Of a stretch of DNA of 64,000 nt, positions 49,795 to 62,115 are shown one piece after another. A program made the position numbers and the translations under genes. The stretch comes from Cladorhizidae sp. MBARI D1340-BT2 (lineage: Eukaryota > Porifera > Demospongiae > Poecilosclerida > Cladorhizidae), in assembly GCA_028752905.1 (NCBI GenBank), contig JAQNBH010000012.1, positions 20,177,545 through 20,241,544 on the forward strand, in the 5' to 3' direction. Position 1 is the first letter of the stretch. The number at the start of each line of letters is the position of its first letter. The notes under the pieces are model-generated. The model ran no database searches. It was not told the origin of the DNA and saw only the letters and a program-made list of their open reading frames with translations.

Positions 49795-52700
49795 ATATCA
49801 CCGGATAGCCCTTCTAATTATCTGTCTTTTGTACGTGCCAAAATTTTGAGTACTCTAAGTATTAGCAAGTTATGGTGATTTGAAGTGGTAAGGTTTGCGA
49901 TCTTTCCTGGCGTTTTCCAGTTGCCAAAGCGGTGGCCTGCCAGTGAAAAACCACTACATTTATTGATAATCTGTTGACATGTTGCAGATAAGGGCCTTCT
50001 CTATCAGTTGACAAAATCTGGGACTTTGGTCTTGTTAATTAGGGCAGTTATGAATTGTACTCTTACTTGATGCTAAACATGTTAGCTTCGTAGATTATCC
50101 ACACTTCACTGAATTGACTTGATGTATAGCTATTAAGATAGGACTCTCTAAGTGCTCTCTCTTGATACCAAACATCCATATATTCTGCACACTTCACTGT
50201 AATGGACTTGCAAGATAGGTATCTCTCAGTGTTCTCTATCTTGAGCTAAACATGTTAGCTTCATAGATTCTCCACACTTCACTGAATAGACTTGATATAT
50301 AGCTCTAAAGGTAGGCCTCTCTCTGTTCTCTCTCTTGATACCAAACATCCATATATTCTGCATACATAGAATCACAAGATAGGTTTCTCTATGTGTTCTC
50401 TATCTTGATGCTAAACATGTTAGCTTCATAGATTCTCCACACTTCACTGTATAAACTTGATATATAGCTATTAAGATAGGTCTCTCCCTGTGCTCTCTGT
50501 TGATATCAAACATCCATAATATTCTGCACACTTCACTGTAATGGACTTGATATGATTCGAATGTTAGGTTTCATTATGTGTTCTCTATCTTGATATTTGC
50601 CCTAATTTGGTCTATATGTTTCTCATTTTTCCCCCAAAAATCTTGTTATTTTGCCGTAAAGCTCATAACTTTTTTACACTTTACCCAAAAAAGATAATTT
50701 TTATATCACCGGATAGCCCTTCTAATTATCTGTCTTTTGTACGTGCCAAAATTTTGAGTACTCTAAGTATTAGCAAGTTATGGTGATTTGAAGTGGTAAG
50801 GTTTGCGATCTTTCCTGGCGTTTTCCAGTTGCCAAAGCGGTGGCCTGCCAGTGAAAAACCACTACATTTTTTGATAATCTGTTGATATGTTGCAGATAAG
50901 GGCCTTCTCTATCAGTTGACAAAATCTGGGACGTTGGTCTTGTAAATTAGGGCAGTTATAAATTGTACTCTTACTTGATGCTAAACATGTTAGCTTCGTA
51001 GATTATCCACACTTCACTGAATAGACTTGATGTATAGCTATTAAGATAGGACTCTCTAAGTGCTCTCTCTTGATACCAAACATCCATATATTCTGCACAC
51101 TTAACTGTAATGGACTTGCATGATAGGTATCTCTCAGTGTTCTCTATCTTGAGCTAAACATGTTAGCTTCATAGATTCTCCACACTTCACTGAATAGACT
51201 TGATATATAGCTCTAAAGGTAGGCCTCTCTCTGTTCTCTCTTGATACCAAACATCCGTATATTCTGCATACATAGAATCACAAGATAGGTTTCTCTATGT
51301 GTTCTCTATCTTGATGCTAAACAGGTTAGCTTCATAGATTCTCCACACTTCACTGTATAAACTTGATATATAGCTATTAAGATAGGTCTCTCCCTGTGCT
51401 CTCTGTTGATATCAAACATCCATAATATTCTGCACACTTCACTGTAATGGACTTGATATGATTCGAATGATAGGTTTCATTATGTGTTCTCTATCTTGAT
51501 ATTTGCCCTAATTTGGTCTATATGTTTCTCATTTTTTCCCCAAAAATCTTGTTATTTTGCCGTAAAGCTCATAACATTTCAACACTTTACCCCAAAAAGA
51601 TAATTTTTATATCACCGGATAGCCCTTCTAATTATCTGTCTTTTGTACGTGCCAAAATTTTGAGTACTCTAAGTATTAGCAAGTTATGGTGATTTGAAGT
51701 GGTAAGGTTTGCGATCTTTCCTGGCGTTTTCCAGTTGCCAAAGCGGTGGCCTGCCAGTGAAAAACCACTACATTTATTGATAATCTGTTGACATGTTGCA
51801 GATAAGGGCCTTCTCTATCAGTTGACAAAATCTGGGACTTTGGTCTTGTTAATTAGGGCAGTTATGACATGTTAGCTTCGTAGATTATCCACACTTCACT
51901 GAATAGACTTGATGTATAGCTATTAAGATAGGACTCTCTAAGTGCTCTCTCTTGATACCAAACATCCATATATTCTGCACACTTCACTGTAATGGACTTG
52001 CAAGATAGGTATCTCTCAGTGTTCTCTATCTTGAGCTAAACATGTTAGCTTCATAGATTCTCCACACTTCACTGAATAGACTTGATATATAGCTCTAAAG
52101 GTAGGCCTCTCTCTGTTCTCTCTCTTGATACCAAACATCCGTATATTCTGCATACATAGAATCACAAGATAGGTTTCTCTATGTGTTCTCTATCTTGATG
52201 CTAAACAGGTTAGCTTCATAGATTCTCCACACTTCACTGTATAAACTTGATATATAGCTATTAAGATAGGTCTCTCCCTGTGCTCTCTGTTGATATCAAA
52301 CATCCATAATATTCTGTACACTTCACTGTAATGGACTTGATATGATTCGAATGATAGGTTTCATTATGTGTTCTCTATCTTGATATTTGCCCTAATTTGG
52401 TCTATATGTTTCTCATTTTCCCCCCAAAAATCTTGTTATTTTGCCGTAAAGCTCATAACTTTTCTACACTTTACCCAAAAAAGATAATTTTTATATCACC
52501 GGATAGCCCTTCTAATTATCTGTCTTTTGTACGTGCCAAAATTTTGAGTACTCTAAGTATTAGCAAGTTATGGTGATTTGAAGTGGTAAGGTTTGCGATC
52601 TTTCCTGGCGTTTTCCAGTTGCCAAAGCGGTGGCCTGCCAGTGAAAAACCACTACATTTATTGATAATCTGTTGACATGTTGCAGATAAGGGCCTTCTCT

Positions 52701-55700
52701 ATCAGTTGACAAAATCTGGGACTTTGGTCTTGTTAATTAGGGCAGTTATGACATGTTAGCTTCGTAGATTATCCACACTTCACTGAATAGACTTGATGTA
52801 TAGCTATTAAGATAGGACTCTCTAAGTGCTCTCTCTTGATACCAAACATCCATATATTCTGCACACTTCACTGTAATGGACTTGCAAGATAGGTATCTCT
52901 CAGTGTTCTCTATCTTGAGCTAAACATGTTAGCTTCATAGATTCTCCACACTTCACTGAATAGACTTGATATATAGCTCTAAAGGTAGGCCTCTCTCTGT
53001 TCTCTCTCTTGATACCAAACATCCGTATATTCTGCATACATAGAATCACAAGATAGGTTTCTCTATGTGTTCTCTATCTTGATGCTAAACAGGTTAGCTT
53101 CATAGATTCTCCACACTTCACTGTATAAACTTGATATATAGCTATTAAGATAGGTCTCTCCCTGTGCTCTCTGTTGATATCAAACATCCATAATATTCTG
53201 TACACTTCACTGTAATGGACTTGATATGATTCGAATGATAGGTTTCATTATGTGTTCTCTATCTTGATATTTGCCCTAATTTGGTCTATATGTTTCTCAT
53301 TTTCCCCCCAAAAATCTTGTTATTTTGCCGTAAAGCTCATAACTTTTCTACACTTTACCCAAAAAAGATAATTTTTATATCACCGGATAGCCCTTCTAAT
53401 TATCTGTCTTTTGTACGTGCCAAAATTTTGAGTACTCTAAGTATTAGCAAGTTATGGTGATTTGAAGTGGTAAGGTTTGCGATCTTTCCTGGCGTTTTCC
53501 AGTTGCCAAAGCGGTGGCCTGCCAGTGAAAAACCACTACATTTATTGATAATCTGTTGACATGTTGCAGATAAGGGCCTTCTCTATCAGTTGACAAAATC
53601 TGGGACTTTGGTCTTGTTAATTAGGGCAGTTATGACATGTTAGCTTCGTAGATTATCCACACTTCACTGAATAGACTTGATGTATAGCTATTAAGATAGG
53701 ACTCTCTAAGTGCTCTCTCTTGATACCAAACATCCATATATTCTGCACACTTCACTGTAATGGACTTGCAAGATAGGTATCTCTCAGTGTTCTCTATCTT
53801 GAGCTAAACATGTTAGCTTCATAGATTCTCCACACTTCACTGAATAGACTTGATATATAGCTCTAAAGGTAGGCCTCTCTCTGTTCTCTCTCTTGATACC
53901 AAACATCCGTATATTCTGCATACATAGAATCACAAGATAGGTTTCTCTATGTGTTCTCTATCTTGATGCTAAACAGGTTAGCTTCATAGATTCTCCACAC
54001 TTCACTGTATAAACTTGATATATAGCTATTAAGATAGGTCTCTCCCTGTGCTCTCTGTTGATATCAAACATCCATAATATTCTGTACACTTCACTGTAAT
54101 GGACTTGATATGATTCGAATGATAGGTTTCATTATGTGTTCTCTATCTTGATATTTGCCCTAATTTGGTCTATATGTTTCTCATTTTCCCCCCAAAAATC
54201 TTGTTATTTTGCCGTAAAGCTCATAACTTTTCTACACTTTACCCAAAAAAGATAATTTTTATATCACCGGATAGCCCTTCTAATTATCTGTCTTTTGTAC
54301 GTGCCAAAATTTTGAGTACTCTAAGTATTAGCAAGTTATGGTGATTTGAAGTGGTAAGGTTTGCGATCTTTCCTGGCGTTTTCCAGTTGCCAAAGCGGTG
54401 GCCTGCCAGTGAAAAACCACTACATTTATTGATAAACTGTTGACATGTTGCAGATAAGGGCCTTCTCTATCAGTTGACAAAATCTGGGACTTTGGTCTTG
54501 TTAATTAGGGCAGTTATGACATGTTAGCTTCGTAGATTATCCACACTTCACTGAATAGACTTGATGTATAGCTATTAAGATAGGACTCTCTAAGTGCTCT
54601 CTCTTGATACCAAACATCCATATATTCTGCACACTTCACTGTAATGGACTTGCAAGATAGGTATCTCTCAGTGTTCTCTATCTTGAGCTAAACATGTTAG
54701 CTTCATAGATTCTCCACACTTCACTGAATAGACTTGATATATAGCTCTAAAGGTAGGCCTCTCTCTGTTCTCTCTCTTGATACCAAACATCCGTATATTC
54801 TGCATACATAGAATCACAAGATAGGTTTCTCTATGTGTTCTCTATCTTGATGCTAAACAGGTTAGCTTCATAGATTCTCCACACTTCCCTGTATAAACTT
54901 GATATATAGCTATTAAGATAGGTCTCTCCCTGTGCTCTCTGTTGATATCAAACATCCATAATATTCTGCACACTTCACTGTAATGGACTTGATATGATTC
55001 GAATGATAGGTTTCATTATGTGTTCTCTATCTTGATATTTGCCCTAATTTGGTCTATATGTTTCTCATTTTTCCCCCCAAAATCTTGTTATTTTGCCGTA
55101 AAGCTCATAACTTTTCTACACTTTACCCAAAAAAGAAATTTTTTATATCACCGGATAGCCCTTCTAATTATCTGTCTTTTGTAAGTGCCAAAATTTTGAG
55201 TACTCTAAGTATTAGCAAGTTATGGTGATTTGAAGTGGTAAGGTTTGCGATCTTTCCTGGCGTTTTCCAGTTGCCAAAGCGGTGGCCTGCCAGTGAAAAA
55301 CCACTACATTTATTGATAATCTGTTGACATGTTGCAGATAAGGGCCTTCTCTATCAGTTGACAAAATCTGGGACTTTGGTCTTGTTAATTAGGGCAGTTA
55401 TGACATGTTAGCTTCGTAGATTATCCACACTTCACTGAATAGACTTGATGTATAGCTATTAAGATAGGACTCTCTAAGTGCTCTCTCTTGATACCAAACA
55501 TCCATATATTCTGCACACTTCACTGTAATGGACTTGCAAGATAGGTATCTCTCAGTGTTCTCTATCTTGAGCTAAACATGTTAGCTTCATAGATTCTCCA
55601 CACTTCACTGAATAGACTTGATATATAGCTCTAAAGGTAGGCCTCTCTCTGTTCTCTCTCTTGATACCAAACATCCGTATATTCTGCATACATAGAATCA

Positions 55701-56028
55701 CAAGATAGGTTTCTCTATGTGTTCTCTATCTTGATGCTAAACAGGTTAGCTTCATAGATTCTCCACACTTCACTGTATAAACTTGATATATAGCTATTAA
55801 GATAGGTCTCTCCCTGTGCTCTCTGTTGATATCAAACATCCATAATATTCTGCACACTTCACTGTAATAGACTTGATATGATTTGAATGATAGGTTTCAT
55901 TATGTGTTCTCTATCTTGATATTTGCCCTAATTTGGTCTATATGTTTCTCATTTTCCCCCCAAAAATCTTGTTATTTTGCCGTAAAGCTCATAACTTTTC
56001 TACACTTTACCCCAAAAAGATAATTTTT
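49795..56028 (+). repeat. Monomers 53-59, ~6.2-kb spaced block
   Basis: Starts are 49795 (908), 50703 (906-type), 51609, 52493, 53377, 54261 and 55145 (884 each). The 908-bp monomer at 49795 has CTGAATTGACTTG and CGAATGTTAGG. These are shared only with the monomer at 56029, 6234 bp downstream. The monomers at 51609, 52493 and 53377 are TGTACAC type. The monomer at 54261 has two features otherwise typical of insert-bearing monomers but no insert. Confidence 0.83.
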
Positions 56029-56936
56029 ATATCACCGGATAGCCCTTCTAATTATCTGTCTTTTGTACGTACCAAAATTTTGAGTACTCTAAGTATTAGC
56101 AAGTTATGGTGATTTGAAGTGGTAAGGTTTGCGATCTTTCCTGGCGTTTTCCAGTTGCCAAAGCGGTGGCCTGCCAGTGAAAAACCACTACATTTATTGA
56201 TAATCTGTTGACATGTTGCAGATAAGGGCCTTCTCTATCAGTTGACAAAATCTGGGACTTTGGTCTTGTTAATTAGGGCAGTTATGAATTGTACTCTTAC
56301 TTGATGCTAAACATGTTAGCTTCGTAGATTATCCACACTTCACTGAATTGACTTGATGTATAGCTATTAAGATAGGACTCTCTAAGTGCTCTCTCTTGAT
56401 ACCAAACATCCATATATTCTGCACACTTCACTGTAATGGACTTGCAAGATAGGTATCTCTCAGTGTTCTCTATCTTGAGCTAAACATGTTAGCTTCATAG
56501 ATTCTCCACACTTCACTGAATAGACTTGATATATAGCTCTAAAGGTAGGCCTCTCTCTGTTCTCTCTCTTGATACCAAACATCCGTATATTCTGCATACA
56601 TAGAATCACAAGATAGGTTTCTCTATGTGTTCTCTATCTTGATGCTAAACATGTTAGCTTCATAGATTCTCCACACTTCACTGTATAAACTTGATATATA
56701 GCTATTAAGATAGGTCTCTCCCTGTGCTCTCTGTTGATATCAAACATCCATAATATTCTGCACACTTCACTGTAATGGACTTGATATGATTCGAATGTTA
56801 GGTTTCATTATGTGTTCTCTATCTTGATATTTGCCCTAATTTGGTCTATATGTTTCTCATTTTTCCCCCAAAAATCTTGTTATTTTGCCGTAAAGCTCAT
56901 AACTTTTCTACACTTTACCCAAAAAAGATAATTTTT
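56029..56936 (+). repeat. 908-bp long-form monomer, sister of the monomer at 49795
   Basis: It shares CTGAATTGACTTG, CGAATGTTAGG and ATGTTAGC at subrepeat 3 with the monomer at 49795, and no other monomer has the first two. It differs from that monomer in having GTACGTACC and CATCCGTATATTC. It carries the 24-bp long-form segment between TTATGA and CATGTTAGC. Confidence 0.85.
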
Positions 56937-59612
56937 ATATCACCGGATAGCCCTTCTAATTATCTGTCTTTTGTACGTGCCAAAATTTTGAGTACTCTAA
57001 GTATTAGCAAGTTATGGTGATTTGAAGTGGTAAGGTTTGCGATCTTTCCTGGCGTTTTCCAGTTGCCAAAGCGGTGGCCTGCCAGTGAAAAACCACTACA
57101 TTTATTGATAATCTGTTGACATGTTGCAGATAAGGGCCTTCTCTATCAGTTGACAAAATCTGGGACTTTGGTCTTGTTAATTAGGGCAGTTATGACATGT
57201 TAGCTTCGTAGATTATCCACACTTCACTGAATAGACTTGATGTATAGCTATTAAGATAGGACTCTCTAAGTGCTCTCTCTTGATACCAAACATCCATATA
57301 TTCTGCACACTTCACTGTAATGGACTTGCAAGATAGGTATCTCTCAGTGTTCTCTATCTTGAGCTAAACATGTTAGCTTCATAGATTCTCCACACTTCAC
57401 TGAATAGACTTGATATATAGCTCTAAAGGTAGGCCTCTCTCTGTTCTCTCTCTTGATACCAAACATCCGTATATTCTGCATACATAGAATCACAAGATAG
57501 GTTTCTCTATGTGTTCTCTATCTTGATGCTAAACAGGTTAGCTTCATCGATTCTCCACACTTCACTGTATAAACTTGATATATAGCTATTAAGATAGGTC
57601 TCTCCCTGTGCTCTCTGTTGATATCAAACATCCATAATATTCTGCACACTTCACTGTAATGGACTTGATATGATTCGAATGATAGGTTTCATTATGTGTT
57701 CTCTATCTTGATATTTGCCCTAATTTGGTCTATATGTTTCTCATTTTTCCCCCAAAAATCTTGTTATTTTGCCGTACAGCTCATAACTTTTCTACACTTT
57801 ACCCAAAAAAGATAATTTTTATATCACCGGATAGCCCTTCTAATTATCTGTCTTTTGTACGTGCCAAAATTTTGAGTACTCTAAGTATTAGCAAGTTATG
57901 GTGATTTGAAGTGGTAAGGTTTGCGATCTTTCCTGGCGTTTTCCAGTTGCCAAAGCGGTGGCCTGCCAGTGAAAAACCACTACATTTATTGATAATCTGT
58001 TGACATGTTACAGATAAGGGCCTTCTCTATCAGTTGACAAAATCTGGGACTTTGGTCTTGTTAATTAGGGCAGTTATGACATGTTAGCTTCGTAGATTAT
58101 CCACACTTCACTGAATAGACTTGATGTATAGCTATTAAGATAGGACTCTCTAAGTGCTCTCTCTTGATACCAAACATCCATATATTCTGCACACTTCACT
58201 GTAATGGACTTGCAAGATAGGTATCTCTCAGTGTTCTCTATCTTGAGCTAAACATGTTAGCTTCATAGATTCTCCACACTTCACTGAATAGACTTGATAT
58301 ATAGCTCTAAAGGTAGGCCTCTCTCTGTTCTCTCTCTTGATACCAAACATCCGTATATTCTGCATACATAGAATCACAAGATAGGTTTCTCTATGTGTTC
58401 TCTATCTTGATGCTAAACAGGTTAGCTTCATAGATTCTCCACACTTCACTGTATAAACTTGATATATAGCTATTAAGATAGGTCTCTCCCTGTGCTCTCT
58501 GTTGATATCAAACATCCATAATATTCTGCACACTTCACTGTAATGGACTTGATATGATTCGAATGATAGGTTTCATTATGTGTTCTCTATCTTGATATTT
58601 GCCCTAATTTGGTCTATATGTTTCTCATTTTCCCCCCAAAAATCTTGTTATTTTGCCGTAAAGCTCATAACTTTTCTACACTTTACCCAAAAAAGATAAT
58701 TTTTATATCACCGGATAGCCCTTCTAATTATCTGTCTTTTGTACGTACCAAAATTTTGAGTACTCTAAGTATTAGCAAGTTATGGTGATTTGAAGTGGTA
58801 AGGTTTGCGATCTTTCCTGGCGTTTTCCAGTTGCCAAAGCGGTGGCCTGCCAGTGAAAAACCACTACATTTATTGATAATCTGTTGACATGTTGCAGATA
58901 AGGGCCTTCTCTATCAGTTGACAAAATCTGGGACTTTGGTCTTGTTAATTAGGGCAGTTATGAATTGTACTCTTACTTGATGCTAAACATGTTAGCTTCG
59001 TAGATTATCCACACTTCACTGAATAGACTTGATGTATAGCTATTAAGATAGGACTCTCTAAGTGCTCTCTCTTGATACCAAACATCCATATATTCTGCAC
59101 ACTTCACTGTAATGGACTTGCAAGATAGGTATCTCTCAGTGTTCTCTATCTTGAGCTAAACATGTTAGCTTCATAGATTCTCCACACTTCACTGAATAGA
59201 CTTGATATATAGCTCTAAAGGTAGGCCTCTCTCTGTTCTCTCTCTTGATACCAAACATCCGTATATTCTGCATACATAGAATCACAAGATAGGTTTCTCT
59301 ATGTGTTCTCTATCTTGATGCTAAACAGGTTAGCTTCATAGATTCTCCACACTTCACTGTATAAACTTGATATATAGCTATTAAGATAGGTCTCTCCCTG
59401 TGCTCTCTGTTGATATCAAACATCCATAATATTCTGCACACTTCACTGTAATGGACTTGATATGATTCGAATGATAGGTTTCATTATGTGTTCTCTATCT
59501 TGATATTTGCCCTAATTTGGTCTATATGTTTCTCATTTTCCCCCCAAAAATCTTGTTATTTTGCCGTAAAGCTCATAACTTTTCTACACTTTACCCAAAA
59601 AAGATAATTTTT
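56937..59612 (+). repeat. Trimeric unit (2676 bp), copy 1
   Basis: Monomers start at 56937 (884), 57821 (884) and 58705 (908). Private markers are TTCATCGATTC and GCCGTACAGC in the first, GACATGTTACAG in the second, and GTACGTACC with the long form in the third. All recur in order in the next unit. Confidence 0.9.
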
Positions 59613-62115
59613 ATATCACCGGATAGCCCTTCTAATTATCTGTCTTTTGTACGTGCCAAAATTTTGAGTACTCTAAGTATTAGCAAGTTATGGTGATTTG
59701 AAGTGGTAAGGTTTGCGATCTTTCCTGGCGTTTTCCAGTTGCCAAAGCGGTGGCCTGCCAGTGAAAAACCACTACATTTATTGATAATCTGTTGACATGT
59801 TGCAGATAAGGGCCTTCTCTATCAGTTGACAAAATCTGGGACTTTGGTCTTGTTAATTAGGGCAGTTATGACATGTTAGCTTCGTAGATTATCCACACTT
59901 CACTGAATAGACTTGATGTATAGCTATTAAGATAGGACTCTCTAAGTGCTCTCTCTTGATACCAAACATCCATATATTCTGCACACTTCACTGTAATGGA
60001 CTTGCAAGATAGGTATCTCTCAGTGTTCTCTATCTTGAGCTAAACATGTTAGCTTCATAGATTCTCCACACTTCACTGAATAGACTTGATATATAGCTCT
60101 AAAGGTAGGCCTCTCTCTGTTCTCTCTCTTGATACCAAACATCCGTATATTCTGCATACATAGAATCACAAGATAGGTTTCTCTATGTGTTCTCTATCTT
60201 GATGCTAAACAGGTTAGCTTCATCGATTCTCCACACTTCACTGTATAAACTTGATATATAGCTATTAAGATAGGTCTCTCCCTGTGCTCTCTGTTGATAT
60301 CAAACATCCATAATATTCTGCACACTTCACTGTAATGGACTTGATATGATTCGAATGATAGGTTTCATTATGTGTTCTCTATCTTGATATTTGCCCTAAT
60401 TTGGTCTATATGTTTCTCATTTTTCCCCCAAAAATCTTGTTATTTTGCCGTACAGCTCATAACTTTTCTACACTTTACCCAAAAAAGATAATTTTTATAT
60501 CACCGGATAGCCCTTCTAATTATCTGTCTTTTGTACGTGCCAAAATTTTGAGTACTCTAAGTATTAGCAAGTTATGGTGATTTGAAGTGGTAAGGTTTGC
60601 GATCTTTCCTGGCGTTTTCCAGTTGCCAAAGCGGTGGCCTGCCAGTGAAAAACCACTACATTTATTGATAATCTGTTGACATGTTACAGATAAGGGCCTT
60701 CTCTATCAGTTGACAAAATCTGGGACTTTGGTCTTGTTAATTAGGGCAGTTATGACATGTTAGCTTCGTAGATTATCCACACTTCACTGAATAGACTTGA
60801 TGTATAGCTATTAAGATAGGACTCTCTAAGTGCTCTCTCTTGATACCAAACATCCGTATATTCTGCATACATAGAATCACAAGATAGGTTTCTCTATGTG
60901 TTCTCTATCTTGATGCTAAACAGGTTAGCTTCATAGATTCTCCACACTTCACTGTATAAACTTGATATATAGCTATTAAGATAGGTCTCTCCCTGTGCTC
61001 TCTGTTGATATCAAACATCCATAATATTCTGCACACTTCACTGTAATGGACTTGATATGATTCGAATGATAGGTTTCATTATGTGTTCTCTATCTTGATA
61101 TTTGCCCTAATTTGGTCTATATGTTTCTCATTTTCCCCCCAAAAATCTTGTTATTTTGCCGTAAAGCTCATAACTTTTCTACACTTTACCCAAAAAAGAT
61201 AATTTTTATATCACCGGATAGCCCTTCTAATTATCTGTCTTTTGTACGTACCAAAATTTTGAGTACTCTAAGTATTAGCAAGTTATGGTGATTTGAAGTG
61301 GTAAGGTTTGCGATCTTTCCTGGCGTTTTCCAGTTGCCAAAGCGGTGGCCTGCCAGTGAAAAACCACTACATTTATTGATAATCTGTTGACATGTTGCAG
61401 ATAAGGGCCTTCTCTATCAGTTGACAAAATCTGGGACTTTGGTCTTGTTAATTAGGGCAGTTATGAATTGTACTCTTACTTGATGCTAAACATGTTAGCT
61501 TCGTAGATTATCCACACTTCACTGAATAGACTTGATGTATAGCTATTAAGATAGGACTCTCTAAGTGCTCTCTCTTGATACCAAACATCCATATATTCTG
61601 CACACTTCACTGTAATGGACTTGCAAGATAGGTATCTCTCAGTGTTCTCTATCTTGAGCTAAACATGTTAGCTTCATAGATTCTCCACACTTCACTGAAT
61701 AGACTTGATATATAGCTCTAAAGGTAGGCCTCTCTCTGTTCTCTCTCTTGATACCAAACATCCGTATATTCTGCAAACATAGAATCACAAGATAGGTTTC
61801 TCTATGTGTTCTCTATCTTGATGCTAAACAGGTTAGCTTCATAGATTCTCCACACTTCACTGTATAAACTTGATATATAGCTATTAAGATAGGTCTCTCC
61901 CTGTGCTCTCTGTTGATATCAAACATCCATAATATTCTGCACACTTCACTGTAATGGACTTGATATGATTCGAATGATAGGTTTCATTATGTGTTCTCTA
62001 TCTTGATATTTGCCCTAATTTGGTCTATATGTTTCTCATTTTCCCCCCAAAAATCTTGTTATTTTGCCGTAAAGCTCATAACTTTTCTACACTTTACCCA
62101 AAAAAGATAATTTTT
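59613..62115 (+). repeat. Trimeric unit, copy 2 with a 173-bp loss
   Basis: Monomers start at 59613 (884), 60497 (711) and 61208 (908). They reproduce TTCATCGATTC, GCCGTACAGC, GACATGTTACAG and GTACGTACC from copy 1. The middle monomer is shorter by 173 bp. The last has a private change, CTGCAAACATAG, near 61772. The total is 2503 bp, exactly 2676 minus 173. Confidence 0.9.
60497..61207 (+). repeat. Shortened monomer (711 bp), one subrepeat deleted
   Basis: The junction falls within CTCTCTCTTGATACCAAACA (region 60833-60855). The left side is as in subrepeat 1, and the right side continues CCGTATATTC as in subrepeat 2. In the intact sister monomer the same stretch occurs at 58157 and 58330, exactly 173 bp apart. 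The loss is one repeat period between two direct repeats, as expected from slippage, single-strand annealing or unequal crossover within a monomer. Confidence 0.92.
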
